Assembly (NCBI GenBank): GCA_023247345.1 | Contig: JAHFGR010000046.1 | Span: 1-8,568, forward strand | Direction: 5' to 3' | Origin: Microcaldota archaeon | Lineage (GTDB): Archaea > Micrarchaeota > Micrarchaeia > Anstonellales > Bilamarchaeaceae | DNA: 8,568 nucleotides | Shown: one piece after another, positions 1-6,428 of the stretch | Layout of the letters: each line of letters begins with the position of its first letter | Position numbering within the stretch: position 1 is the first letter of the stretch | Translations under genes and position numbers: made by a program | The notes under the pieces: generated by a model | Seen by the model: only the letters and a program-made list of their open reading frames with translations | The model's database searches: none | Told to the model about the DNA's origin: nothing

Positions 1-548
1 CTGTTATTTCCTAGACTTATTAGTTCAAAGTCGGGGTGTTCTATTACTAATGCACGGTTTGTTAAACCTCTGAATTGTTTTGGAACTTTGAATGAAATAG
101 AATGTTCTACGTTGTTATTATCTTCCCAATTAAAAACAACTTTTTCGCCAAAGGGCGCATTTGGTTTTTCATAAATAACTAATGTTCCTGTCCATACTGG
201 ATAATTCTGTCTAAAGTATTCTTCATCTGTTGTTTCTGTTAAAATTCGATCATGAACATCGTTTGGAACTATTATACTTCCTTCTCTTTTAGCTAATGCG
301 AGCGCTTCGAAAAATGTTAAGCCTTTATGGAATTCGATTATTTCTAACGCCTTCTTTGGAGTCAATTCTCTTAGCATTTCCCTTGTTCTTCTTGCATGTT
401 CTAGATATGATCGGCATGTAACGTCTGGTTGTCTTACGTTGTGGCTTGATTCTGGTGTGTATCTACCGAATCTTCTATCTGCCGTTAGTTTTTCACTCTT
501 AGCGGTTATCTTTTGACCCACTGTCAATCTTCGCGTATTATTCATCAT
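1..548 (-). CDS. Conserved-looking hypothetical protein, C-terminus cut by window edge
   Basis: The frame stays open from a double ATG at 546-548 and 543-545 to the left edge, giving about 182 residues without a stop. I do not recognise the family and assign no function. The N-terminal 60 residues are basic and polar. Residues 65-105 look like an amphipathic helix followed by a compact segment (SIIVPNDVHDRILTET). Residues 115-175 are rich in predicted beta strands (PVWTGTLVIYEKP, VPKQFRGLTNRALVIEHP). No signal peptide or membrane segment is visible. The gene overlaps the 3' end of the upstream GXGXG gene by 11 bases, so the two are probably one transcript with coupled translation. Its N-terminus (RRLT...ADRRFGRY) resembles that of its neighbour. 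It was recovered by translating the minus strand, since the stop lies outside the window. The existence of the gene is well supported; its role is unknown. Confidence 0.8.
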   Translation of the reverse strand, partial: MMNNTRRLTVGQKITAKSEKLTADRRFGRYTPESSHNVRQPDVTCRSYLEHARRTREMLRELTPKKALEIIEFHKGLTFFEALALAKREGSIIVPNDVHDRILTETTDEEYFRQNYPVWTGTLVIYEKPNAPFGEKVVFNWEDNNNVEHSISFKVPKQFRGLTNRALVIEHPDFELISLGNN

Positions 549-1254
549 TAGTATCACTTCTTTCAGGCCATATTAATTTCCCTTTATGATAAATTTTTAC
601 TTTGTCTAGTTGAGGATATTTTGAAAAACGGAGAAATAATTTTGAAAAACCTGTGCGGTCTCCATTGAAATGTAATACCCCTCCTTTCATTCCAACTGCT
701 GCCCAACTACCAACATCGCCTTCTACAATTACGGTTCCTCCTTTCATGTTCGATCCGAGATATGCACCACAATTCCCCTTTACTATTATTCTGCCTTGGG
801 TCATATTGTCACCAATTCCTATTCCAACATCTCCATTTATTGTTACGTTCTTGGTATTGCGATATGCAGGACAATTTATTCTTACTGAAAGGTGATACGT
901 GTGTATTGTGAGATCATTATCATTGCAGCAACTGATTAATACGCTTAAAAAATACCCTGCCTTCCATTCAAAATTTTTCTCATCTTGAAATGCTTCTAGA
1001 GCGAGACTAAATTTCTCTATGTCTTTTGCAGTAAAGCGTATGTTGCTCAATAATTCTTTCGCTTTCCCGCGCGCCTTTTTCTCATTTGTACTAGGTTTAA
1101 ATTTTTTCCATGCTTCTGTTATCTGTTTTAGTGTTTGATCTTCTTCAACTTTAATCTCCCTTAACGCCTGTGGTTTTTCTTTTTTATATCTTTTGAAATA
1201 ATCTGCAGCTCCTAATCTACCGCTAATATTGGTTGCTCTGGTTAAACGACGCAT
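538..1254 (-). CDS. Stand-alone GXGXG-repeat (glutamate synthase C-terminal/FwdC-like) protein of unknown role
   Basis: This 238-residue protein has two parts. Residues 1-115 are basic and mostly helical, with no recognised domain. Residues 135-200 hold three successive coils of about 19 residues with strand plus G-D/N-x-G turns (VTINGDVGIGIGDNM, RIIVKGNCGAYLGSNM, TVIVEGDVGSWAAVGM). This matches the GXGXG right-handed beta-helix known from the C-terminal domain of glutamate synthase large subunit and from subunit C of formylmethanofuran dehydrogenase. In those enzymes the domain is structural and packs between active sites; no catalytic partner domain is present here. The protein is far too short to be a glutamate synthase. 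The ATG at 1254 has no SD in front (attaga), which fits a nearly leaderless transcript. The downstream gene overlaps its stop codon, so the two products may act together. The fold assignment is fairly sure; the function is not known. Confidence 0.75.
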   Translation of the reverse strand: MRRLTRATNISGRLGAADYFKRYKKEKPQALREIKVEEDQTLKQITEAWKKFKPSTNEKKARGKAKELLSNIRFTAKDIEKFSLALEAFQDEKNFEWKAGYFLSVLISCCNDNDLTIHTYHLSVRINCPAYRNTKNVTINGDVGIGIGDNMTQGRIIVKGNCGAYLGSNMKGGTVIVEGDVGSWAAVGMKGGVLHFNGDRTGFSKLFLRFSKYPQLDKVKIYHKGKLIWPERSDTNDE

Positions 1255-1282
1255 TCTAATCAGTAAAAATATGGTAAAACAT

Positions 1283-1292
1283 GTTTAAAAAG
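1283..1292 (-). promoter_or_regulatory. Candidate TATA box for the GXGXG operon
   Basis: Read on the minus strand, this is CTTTTTAAAC, an AT-rich TATA-like element centred about 33 bases upstream of the ATG at 1254. With the usual archaeal spacing of about 26 bases, transcription would begin within roughly 10 bases of the start codon, which agrees with the absence of an SD site. Assignment is by position and composition only. Confidence 0.4.
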
Positions 1293-1327
1293 GCATGGGT
1301 AACGCAGACAAATCAGGACGTACTAAA

Positions 1328-1335
1328 TTTAAATA
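1328..1335 (+). promoter_or_regulatory. Candidate TATA box for the antitoxin-like gene
   Basis: TTTAAATA in an AT-rich run, centred about 46 bases before the ATG at 1377. This would place the transcript start near 1357 and leave a short leader that includes the GGTGA SD at 1368-1372. It is the plus-strand half of a divergent promoter region shared with the minus-strand GXGXG operon. Confidence 0.45.
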
Positions 1336-1376
1336 ATATACTAGAGATAATATTTACAATAATAAAAGGTGAGATA

Positions 1377-1589
1377 ATGGAAAGTATTACAATATCAAAA
1401 ACAGAATATGAAGAGTTATTGAAATACAAATATATACTGACCTTGGTAGAGGATGAACTACATGAAAGGCAATTTAAGGAGGAATTCGTTAAAAAAACTG
1501 AAGAGATAAGAAAGGAAATGGATAAAGGTAAAAAAGTACGTTTTCAATCTGTTGAAGAAATGGATGAATACCTAAGAAAAACCAAATAA
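1377..1589 (+). CDS. Small RelB-like antitoxin candidate
   Basis: The product is 70 residues. The ATG at 1377 is preferred over an in-frame ATG at 1281 because GGTGA (1368-1372) lies just upstream and the extra 32 residues cover the promoter region and look non-coding in composition. The protein begins MESITISKTEYEELLKYK, continues as a highly charged helical segment, and ends with GKKVRFQSVEEMDEYLRK. A short N-terminal strand, a helix, and a charged tail ending in a motif like FxSVEEMDEYL are the general layout of small archaeal antitoxins paired with RelE toxins. No catalytic motif is present. Seven bases downstream begins an open frame that ends like a RelE toxin, which supports the call. 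With the toxin apparently broken, this may now be an orphan antitoxin or a regulator of its own promoter. It could also be another small DNA-binding or adaptor protein. Confidence 0.6.
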   Translation: MESITISKTEYEELLKYKYILTLVEDELHERQFKEEFVKKTEEIRKEMDKGKKVRFQSVEEMDEYLRKTK

Positions 1590-1596
1590 CGGGTGA

Positions 1597-1731
1597 TCAT
1601 CTGTCCTATCTAATGGATCAAAGCGAACATTTTTTAGTGATCATGAAAAAATATTGAATTTTGAAGTAAAAGAAAGTGAAAATGCAGTTCGCTTTATTAA
1701 TTTTGGACATCATGATGATGTCTACAGGTGA
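1597..1731 (+). pseudogene. Probable C-terminal remnant of a RelE-family toxin
   Basis: After a TGA at 1594-1596, this frame is open for 44 codons and ends at TGA 1729-1731. It has no ATG or GTG start codon. Its last residues read FINFGHHDDVYR, close to the closing strand and tail usual in RelE/ParE-type mRNA interferases (typically xxIGHRxDVYR). The preceding FEVKESENAV could be the strand before it. A full RelE toxin is about 85-95 residues, so the N-terminal half, including the first helices, is missing, and the basic residue usual after GH is a histidine here. It directly follows an antitoxin-like gene, the standard order for relB-relE. Its stop codon overlaps the enolase SD (AGGTGA). The match is short and made by eye, so chance similarity cannot be excluded. 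Confidence 0.45.
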
Positions 1732-1738
1732 ACGGAAA

Positions 1739-2974
1739 ATGAAGATTAAATCGATTTTTGCACGCGAGATATTAGATTCACGAGGAAACCCAACTGTAGA
1801 GGTGGATGTTTCTATTGAGACACAAGACTCGAGACGCGAGACTGTTCGTGGTGTTGCACCTAGTGGAGCAAGCACAGGTGCATACGAAGCATTCGAACTA
1901 AGAGACGGCGAAAAGCGCTATTTGGGTAAAGGCGTTCAAAACGCAGTGGAAAATGTAAATAAAAAAATCGCAAAGGCGCTTGTTGGCAAAAACTTAAAGG
2001 ACCAGAACGATGCTGACCAAAAAATGCTAAAACTAGACGGCACGGAGAACAAATCAAAGCTAGGCGCAAACGCAATTGTTGCAACATCAATGGCAATTGC
2101 TAAGGCATTTGCAGCAGAGCAAGAAGAACAATATTTCGAATTTTTAGGCGGTAAGCACTTACCGCAACCAATGTTCAACATCTTAAACGGTGGCAAACAT
2201 GCTGGTGGCAAGCTAGCAATACAGGAATTCATGATAATGCCGTACGGCAATAGTTTTGCAGAAACATTACAAATGGCAAGCGAGATATATCATATTCTTG
2301 GAAAACGACTTAGTGAAAAATACGGTGCGAACGCTCGTAACGTAGGCGACGAGGGAGGGTTTGCGCCACCAATCGAAAAATGCGAAGACGCGATAACTGC
2401 TATAGCAAAAGCGATCGAAGAAGCAGGTTATGTAAAAGAGACAAAACTAGCGATGGATGTGGCCGCAAGCTCTTTTTACGACGGTGTGAAGAGAACTTAC
2501 AACCTTGATGGACTAGAGATAAGCAAGGATATGCTACTAGATTATTACATAGACTTGGTGGAACGCTATCCGGCAATAACAAGCATTGAAGATCCGTTTG
2601 AAGAAAACGATTTCGATTCATTTTCAATTTTAACAGACGAAGTCGAGCGAAAAGCAATGATTATCGGTGATGATTTATTAGTAACAAACCCAAAGCGAAT
2701 TCAAAAAGCGCTTGATACCAAGGCTTGTAATGCATTGCTGCTAAAGGTAAACCAGATAGGCACAGTAAGCGAGGCAATAGAAGCAGCAGATTTAGTAAGA
2801 AAAAATAACTGGAAAATAGCTGTAAGCCATCGCAGCGGCGAAACAGAAGATACGTTTATTGCAGATTTTGCAACCGGAATCGAATCAGAATTTATAAAAA
2901 CAGGCGCCCCAGCACGCGGCGAGCGAACTGCAAAATATAATCAATTATTAAGAATAGAAGAACGAATAAAATAG
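1739..2974 (+). CDS. eno: Enolase (phosphopyruvate hydratase)
   Basis: Enolase interconverts 2-phosphoglycerate and phosphoenolpyruvate in cytosolic glycolysis and gluconeogenesis. The 411-residue product is full length for the family. The ATG at 1739 is preferred over upstream in-frame ATGs because it follows AGGTGA (1726-1731) at a 7-base spacing and gives the canonical opening MKIKSIFAREILDSRGNPTV. The substrate loop PSGASTGAYE (41-50) is present. Catalytic and metal residues by family alignment are H154 and E163 in NGGKHAGGKLAIQEF, general acid/base E205 in NVGDEGGF, metal ligands D240, E284 (SIEDPFE) and D311 (IGDDL), base K336 (LLKVNQIG), H364-R365-S366 (SHRSGETED) and K387. NGGKHAGG is the archaeal-type form of the catalytic loop. 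A small membrane-protein gene starts 13 bases downstream, so the pair is likely co-transcribed. No strong promoter was seen immediately upstream, so read-through from the antitoxin promoter is possible. Confidence 0.97.
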   Translation: MKIKSIFAREILDSRGNPTVEVDVSIETQDSRRETVRGVAPSGASTGAYEAFELRDGEKRYLGKGVQNAVENVNKKIAKALVGKNLKDQNDADQKMLKLDGTENKSKLGANAIVATSMAIAKAFAAEQEEQYFEFLGGKHLPQPMFNILNGGKHAGGKLAIQEFMIMPYGNSFAETLQMASEIYHILGKRLSEKYGANARNVGDEGGFAPPIEKCEDAITAIAKAIEEAGYVKETKLAMDVAASSFYDGVKRTYNLDGLEISKDMLLDYYIDLVERYPAITSIEDPFEENDFDSFSILTDEVERKAMIIGDDLLVTNPKRIQKALDTKACNALLLKVNQIGTVSEAIEAADLVRKNNWKIAVSHRSGETEDTFIADFATGIESEFIKTGAPARGERTAKYNQLLRIEERIK

Positions 2975-2987
2975 AAGAGAGAACTAG

Positions 2988-3374
2988 ATGAATATTAAAC
3001 TAGGATTAACAAATGTATTTACGAGCTTAGTTAATACGATAGGAACAATACTGGTTTTCCTGGGATTTTTTGTCTTTTTTAATTCTGGAAGCTCAACTTT
3101 TTTATTTATCGGTCTTTTACTAATATTATTATCAGAAGCAGCAAACATATACACGCTTAAATATGAAGAAAAGAGAAAAATCGAGAATATGAAGGATGAT
3201 TTCTTAAAAAATGTTGGTTCAAGTTTTGCTTGGCCAGTTTTGTTATTTGTTTTGTATCTTCTCTCTTCTAGTAAAGCAATACTTAGTTTTTCATTTATAA
3301 TAACAATAACTGCAACTATAAAGGTTATTTCGTTAATAATAAAAGTATATATGATTGATAATAACAGTGTTTAG
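2988..3374 (+). CDS. Small four-helix membrane protein of unknown function
   Basis: The 128-residue product has four likely transmembrane segments at about residues 8-31, 36-56, 76-93 and 97-121. A charged loop (KYEEKRKIENMKDD, about 58-71) separates the two hairpins. I recognise no family motif. Serine, phenylalanine and isoleucine dominate, as expected for an integral membrane protein. The ATG at 2988 follows a weak purine-rich stretch (agaagagagaac) and lies 13 bases after the enolase stop, so it is probably translated from the enolase transcript. That proximity does not by itself indicate a glycolytic role. It could be a transport accessory, a stress membrane protein, or a lineage-specific protein. 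Confidence 0.75.
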   Translation: MNIKLGLTNVFTSLVNTIGTILVFLGFFVFFNSGSSTFLFIGLLLILLSEAANIYTLKYEEKRKIENMKDDFLKNVGSSFAWPVLLFVLYLLSSSKAILSFSFIITITATIKVISLIIKVYMIDNNSV

Positions 3375-3400
3375 CATTGTGCGATAAACCGTGCGCAATG
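3375..3400 (+). other. Imperfect hairpin just after the membrane-protein stop codon
   Basis: CATTGTGCG and TGCGCAATG can pair as a 9-bp RNA stem with two G-U pairs, around an 8-base loop, starting at the base after the TAG stop. No long T-run follows (agcctttgatt), so it is a weak candidate terminator or 3'-end stabilising structure for the enolase transcript. It marks the boundary before the TPR-AAA gene. Confidence 0.35.
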
Positions 3401-3423
3401 AGCCTTTGATTATTAGTTATGTG

Positions 3424-3430
3424 TTTATAT
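3424..3430 (+). promoter_or_regulatory. Weak TATA-like element before the TPR-AAA gene
   Basis: TTTATAT lies about 32 bases before the ATG at 3459. At normal archaeal spacing it would start transcription only a few bases before the ATG, which would cut off the GAAGGA SD at 3444-3449. Either this box or the SD is therefore not used as drawn, or the true promoter lies further upstream. Confidence 0.25.
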
Positions 3431-3458
3431 TCATAAGAAAACAGAAGGACAGAAGACG

Positions 3459-5192
3459 ATGGTTGACGCGAAAAAATCGAGTTCAGTGGATGCAAAGACG
3501 TACTACCAGCTTGGCAACGACTTCTACGAAAAGGCAGATTACGAGAAAGCGATAGAAAATTACAATATGGCCATACTGTTAAATCCAATATTTTCTGAGG
3601 CTTATTTTAACCGCGCACTGTGCTACTACCAGCTCAAAAACTTTGAAAAGTCAATAATAGATTATTCAAAAGCAGCGGAGTTGGATCCGCCCAATTCGAT
3701 AATTTACAATAATCGAGGAGACGCTTATTATAGAAAGCAGGATTTCAAAGAAGCAGTAAAAGATTATGACAAGGCAATACAGCTTAATCCTAATTATTTA
3801 AAGGCATTTTATAATCGTGGACTTTCTTACGCGAGTATAGAGGAGTACGAAAAATCAATAGAAGATTTTAGCAAGGTTATCCAGCTTAAAGAAGATTTCG
3901 CAGAAGCATACCATTTGCGAGGTCTTTGTTTTGAATATGCGAATAATCTTAGTACTGCAATAGAAGACTATGAAAAGGCGCTTAAGCTCAATCCGGATTT
4001 GACAGAAGCAAAGCAACATTTGGAAGGAGCTAAGGCAAAGCAAGCACAGGAAGGAAAAACAGAAGGTGGCGGGGGCGGCGCGGCGGGCGGGGATATAAAA
4101 ATGCTCCAAAAACCAACTATGACATTCGAGGACGTAGCGGGCATGAATAAAATGAAAGAAGAGATACGAGACACGATCGTTTATCCAATGATAAACCCGG
4201 AGCTAGCGCGCCATTATGGAAAACTTGGCGGGGGCGGCATACTAATGTATGGTCCACCGGGTTGTGGAAAAACTTACATCGTAAAGGCAGCAGCAGGCGA
4301 ATGCAAGGCAGGCTTCATAAACGCGAAATTAAGCGACTTGTTGGACATGTACGTAGGCAACACAGAAAAGAATATTCACAAGGTTTTCGAACTCGCACGA
4401 AAAAATTCGCCATGTATCCTGTTCTTCGATGAAGTTGATGCTATAGGTGGCAGACGTGACCAAGGCGAAGGAGCACAGTATATGAAAATGGCAGTTAACC
4501 AGATGCTTTACGAGATGGACGGCATTGAAGCGCACAATGAGAACATATTGGTTATCGCTGCGACAAACGCGCCGTGGGATGTTGATCCTGCACTGCGAAG
4601 AAGCGGAAGATTCAGCAAGTCTATATATATTCCAGAACCAGATACTACCTCGAGAGAGGCGATAATGAAAATGCATGCTAAGAAAAGACCTATGGCAAAT
4701 GGCATCCCGTTTAAATTATTTTCATGGGCAACAAATGGCTATGCTTCCTCAGACTTAAAGGCATTAGTTATGGAAGCCACTGACTTCCCTTGGAAAGAAG
4801 CATATTTAGCAATACAGGCAAAAACGCAGCAATATCTAAAGCAAGGACTATCACAGCAGGATGCAGAGCAAAGAGCGAATGCAGAAGTTCAACCAAGGCC
4901 AGTTACAACAAATGATTTTCTAAAAGCGCTAAGTAAACGCGATTCAAGTTTACCGCCATGGTATGGGCAAGCAAAAAAACAAATAGGAAAACAGGAAGAA
5001 CTGACAGTAATAGATGGAAAAGAGCATAAAAAGATAGGCGAACCAAAGATGGGGCCAGAAGAAAGGGCTGCATTCAAAGAGCTATTGAAGCAAATAGAAA
5101 AGCGCAATCAATGGTGGCATAAAACTAAAACAAAGACCATAAAGTTTATTGCAATGGCGATAATACGCATAAGAGCAGTGTTGCCAGTATAA
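3459..5192 (+). CDS. TPR-AAA+ ATPase fusion (Vps4/katanin-like AAA domain)
   Basis: The 577-residue soluble protein probably remodels protein assemblies using ATP. Five tandem 34-residue TPR repeats fill residues 13-182 and should bind partner peptides. A low-complexity linker (195-212, Gly/Ala-rich) leads to a single AAA+ module. The module has FEDVAGM (223-229), Walker A GPPGCGKT (265-272), aromatic pore loop MYVGNTEK (297-304), Walker B ILFFDE (320-325), sensor 1 ATN (368-370), and arginine residues in LRRSGRF (379-385) placed as arginine fingers. TNAPWDVD and GYASSDL resemble Vps4/katanin family signatures, where an N-terminal MIT helical hairpin plays the part the TPR array may play here. 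The C-terminus (about 500-577) is charged and ends in a basic-hydrophobic helix (KFIAMAIIRIRAVLPV), a possible membrane-contact or docking tail. GAAGGA (3444-3449) is the likely SD. The linker codons and the GGGG before Walker A share an identical 12-base G/C-rich repeat. The substrate is unknown. Confidence 0.9.
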   Translation: MVDAKKSSSVDAKTYYQLGNDFYEKADYEKAIENYNMAILLNPIFSEAYFNRALCYYQLKNFEKSIIDYSKAAELDPPNSIIYNNRGDAYYRKQDFKEAVKDYDKAIQLNPNYLKAFYNRGLSYASIEEYEKSIEDFSKVIQLKEDFAEAYHLRGLCFEYANNLSTAIEDYEKALKLNPDLTEAKQHLEGAKAKQAQEGKTEGGGGGAAGGDIKMLQKPTMTFEDVAGMNKMKEEIRDTIVYPMINPELARHYGKLGGGGILMYGPPGCGKTYIVKAAAGECKAGFINAKLSDLLDMYVGNTEKNIHKVFELARKNSPCILFFDEVDAIGGRRDQGEGAQYMKMAVNQMLYEMDGIEAHNENILVIAATNAPWDVDPALRRSGRFSKSIYIPEPDTTSREAIMKMHAKKRPMANGIPFKLFSWATNGYASSDLKALVMEATDFPWKEAYLAIQAKTQQYLKQGLSQQDAEQRANAEVQPRPVTTNDFLKALSKRDSSLPPWYGQAKKQIGKQEELTVIDGKEHKKIGEPKMGPEERAAFKELLKQIEKRNQWWHKTKTKTIKFIAMAIIRIRAVLPV

Positions 5193-5226
5193 AACTAGGC
5201 CAAACTTTTTCAATTTAACTTAATTA

Positions 5227-5233
5227 TTTAAAT
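5227..5233 (+). promoter_or_regulatory. Candidate TATA box for dihydroorotase (leaderless)
   Basis: TTTAAAT within TTATTTAAATG, centred about 24 bases before the ATG at 5254. That spacing would put the transcript start at or next to the start codon. No SD-like purine run is present between box and ATG, which agrees with leaderless translation. The T-rich run CTTTTTC just upstream (about 5203-5209) may help end the preceding transcript. Confidence 0.5.
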
Positions 5234-5253
5234 GTATTATCTGTTAGATATTT

Positions 5254-6414
5254 ATGCAAATAAAAAATGGGAAAATATTTTTTAAAAACCAACTGGTCGA
5301 AAGGAATCTGATTATTGAAAATGGGTTAATTAAAAGAATATCCAACTACAGCGCGAGCGAAGAAGAAAAACAAGACGAGGTAGTTGATGCAAAGGGCATG
5401 CTTATTTTGCCTGGTCTGATAGATGTCCATGTGCACATGCGCGAACCAGGAGATACTTACAAAGAGGATTTTAAAACAGGCTCGCACGCAGCAATTGCTG
5501 GTGGAATAACAACTGTTATAGATATGCCTAATAACAAGCTACCAACGATAACTGCGCAGCGCTTAAAAGAAAAAGAAAAACTCGCAAAGCAGAAAGCGAT
5601 TTGTGATGTTTTTTTCCATATGGGTGCGACAGAAAACAATTTTGATGAGATAAAAAAAGCAGAACCACTTTCTCTTAAGATGTATTTAAGCGAAACTACT
5701 GGCGATTTAGTATTAAAGGATAAAAACGCGATCAAAAAACACCTTGAAATTTTTACCAGAAAGATAGTAGTGCATGCTGAAGGGCAAATGCTAATAGACA
5801 GGCTAGTATCGCTTTTATACAAAAATAAAAAAGGAAATATACATCTAGCACATACAACAACTGCAAAAGAAATTGATACAATAAAGGCAGTTAGTGGAAC
5901 CATTGAAGTTACCCCGCATCATCTGTTCTTATCTAAAAAATATGAAGAAAAACTTGGCAAATTAACACCAGTAAAGCCACCTTTGCGAGACGAAGCAGAT
6001 AGAAGATTGCTTTGGCAAAGCTTAGATAAAATAGACTGTGTAGCAACTGATCACGCTCCGCACACTATAGAGGATAAAGAAGATGGTGCATATGGTTATC
6101 CGGGACTGGAAACAAGCTTAGCAATAATGCTGGATGCATATAACAAAAAATTACTAACAATAAATTGGATTGTTGAAAGAATGGCTATAAATCCTGCAAA
6201 AATATTTGGTTTAAACGATAGAGGCGAAATCGCTGTAGGTAAAAAAGCGGATTTGATATTCGTAGACACCAAGCAAGAATGGCAAGTAAAAGGAGAAGAA
6301 CTAGAAACGAAATGCAAATGGTCGCCTTTTGATGCCTGGCACCTGAGAGGGAAGGTAAAAACAGTAATAAGAAATGGGAAGACTATTTACGAGGGCGGAG
6401 AATTCGTTTATTAG
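5254..6414 (+). CDS. pyrC: Dihydroorotase
   Basis: Cytosolic zinc amidohydrolase that cyclises N-carbamoyl-aspartate to dihydroorotate in de novo pyrimidine synthesis. The 386-residue product is somewhat short for this class of dihydroorotase. The metal motif DVHVHMREPG places H59 and H61 at the first metal site. LKMYLSET (141-148) carries K142 at the position of the carboxylated bridging lysine of CAD-type dihydroorotases. H174 (VVHAEG) and H197 (NIHLAHTT) are further metal ligands, and D266 in ATDHAPH is the catalytic base. AAIAGGITTVIDMPN (79-93) and the C-terminal ADLIFVD and VIRNGKTIYEGG are family hallmarks that favour dihydroorotase over hydantoinase or allantoinase, although these relatives share the fold. 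The start at 5254 is supported by the typical amidohydrolase opening (MQIKNGKIFF) and by the TATA spacing. No other pyrimidine gene is in the window. The stop lies 14 bases from that of the convergent pilin-like gene. Confidence 0.93.
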   Translation: MQIKNGKIFFKNQLVERNLIIENGLIKRISNYSASEEEKQDEVVDAKGMLILPGLIDVHVHMREPGDTYKEDFKTGSHAAIAGGITTVIDMPNNKLPTITAQRLKEKEKLAKQKAICDVFFHMGATENNFDEIKKAEPLSLKMYLSETTGDLVLKDKNAIKKHLEIFTRKIVVHAEGQMLIDRLVSLLYKNKKGNIHLAHTTTAKEIDTIKAVSGTIEVTPHHLFLSKKYEEKLGKLTPVKPPLRDEADRRLLWQSLDKIDCVATDHAPHTIEDKEDGAYGYPGLETSLAIMLDAYNKKLLTINWIVERMAINPAKIFGLNDRGEIAVGKKADLIFVDTKQEWQVKGEELETKCKWSPFDAWHLRGKVKTVIRNGKTIYEGGEFVY

Positions 6415-6428
6415 ATTATTATAATAAT

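Noticed and set aside
653..895. Proline-rich plus-strand ORF of 80 residues
   Set aside because: It is antisense to the GXGXG repeats, and its proline-rich composition comes from the reverse of glycine codons. No RBS or family match.
1281..1376. N-terminal extension of the antitoxin-like gene
   Set aside because: The extension covers the candidate TATA box and SD, and the ATG at 1377 has a GGTGA in front. The upstream ATG at 1281 has neither a box nor an SD that fits.
1612..1656. Possible 14-residue peptide MDQSEHFLVIMKKY after the antitoxin
   Set aside because: Too short to support, with no convincing SD. The overlapping frame gives the better RelE-like ending.
1676..1738. N-terminal extension of enolase from the ATG at 1676
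   Set aside because: The 21 extra residues overlap the toxin remnant in another frame, are not part of any enolase, and the ATG at 1739 has a well placed AGGTGA.
3375..3458. Small RNA gene or tRNA in the gap before the TPR-AAA gene
   Set aside because: Only one imperfect hairpin is present in 84 bases, with no tRNA arms or known RNA motif. A transcript-end structure is a simpler reading.
5457..5903. Minus-strand ORF of 148 residues inside dihydroorotase
   Set aside because: It is a shadow of the clearly coding plus strand. Its hydrophobic look comes from reversed lysine/glutamate-rich codons.
6415..6428. Shared terminator between dihydroorotase and the pilin-like gene
   Set aside because: The 14-base AT-only gap is too short to separate two terminators and has no clear T-run on either strand. 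The convergent transcripts may simply overlap.
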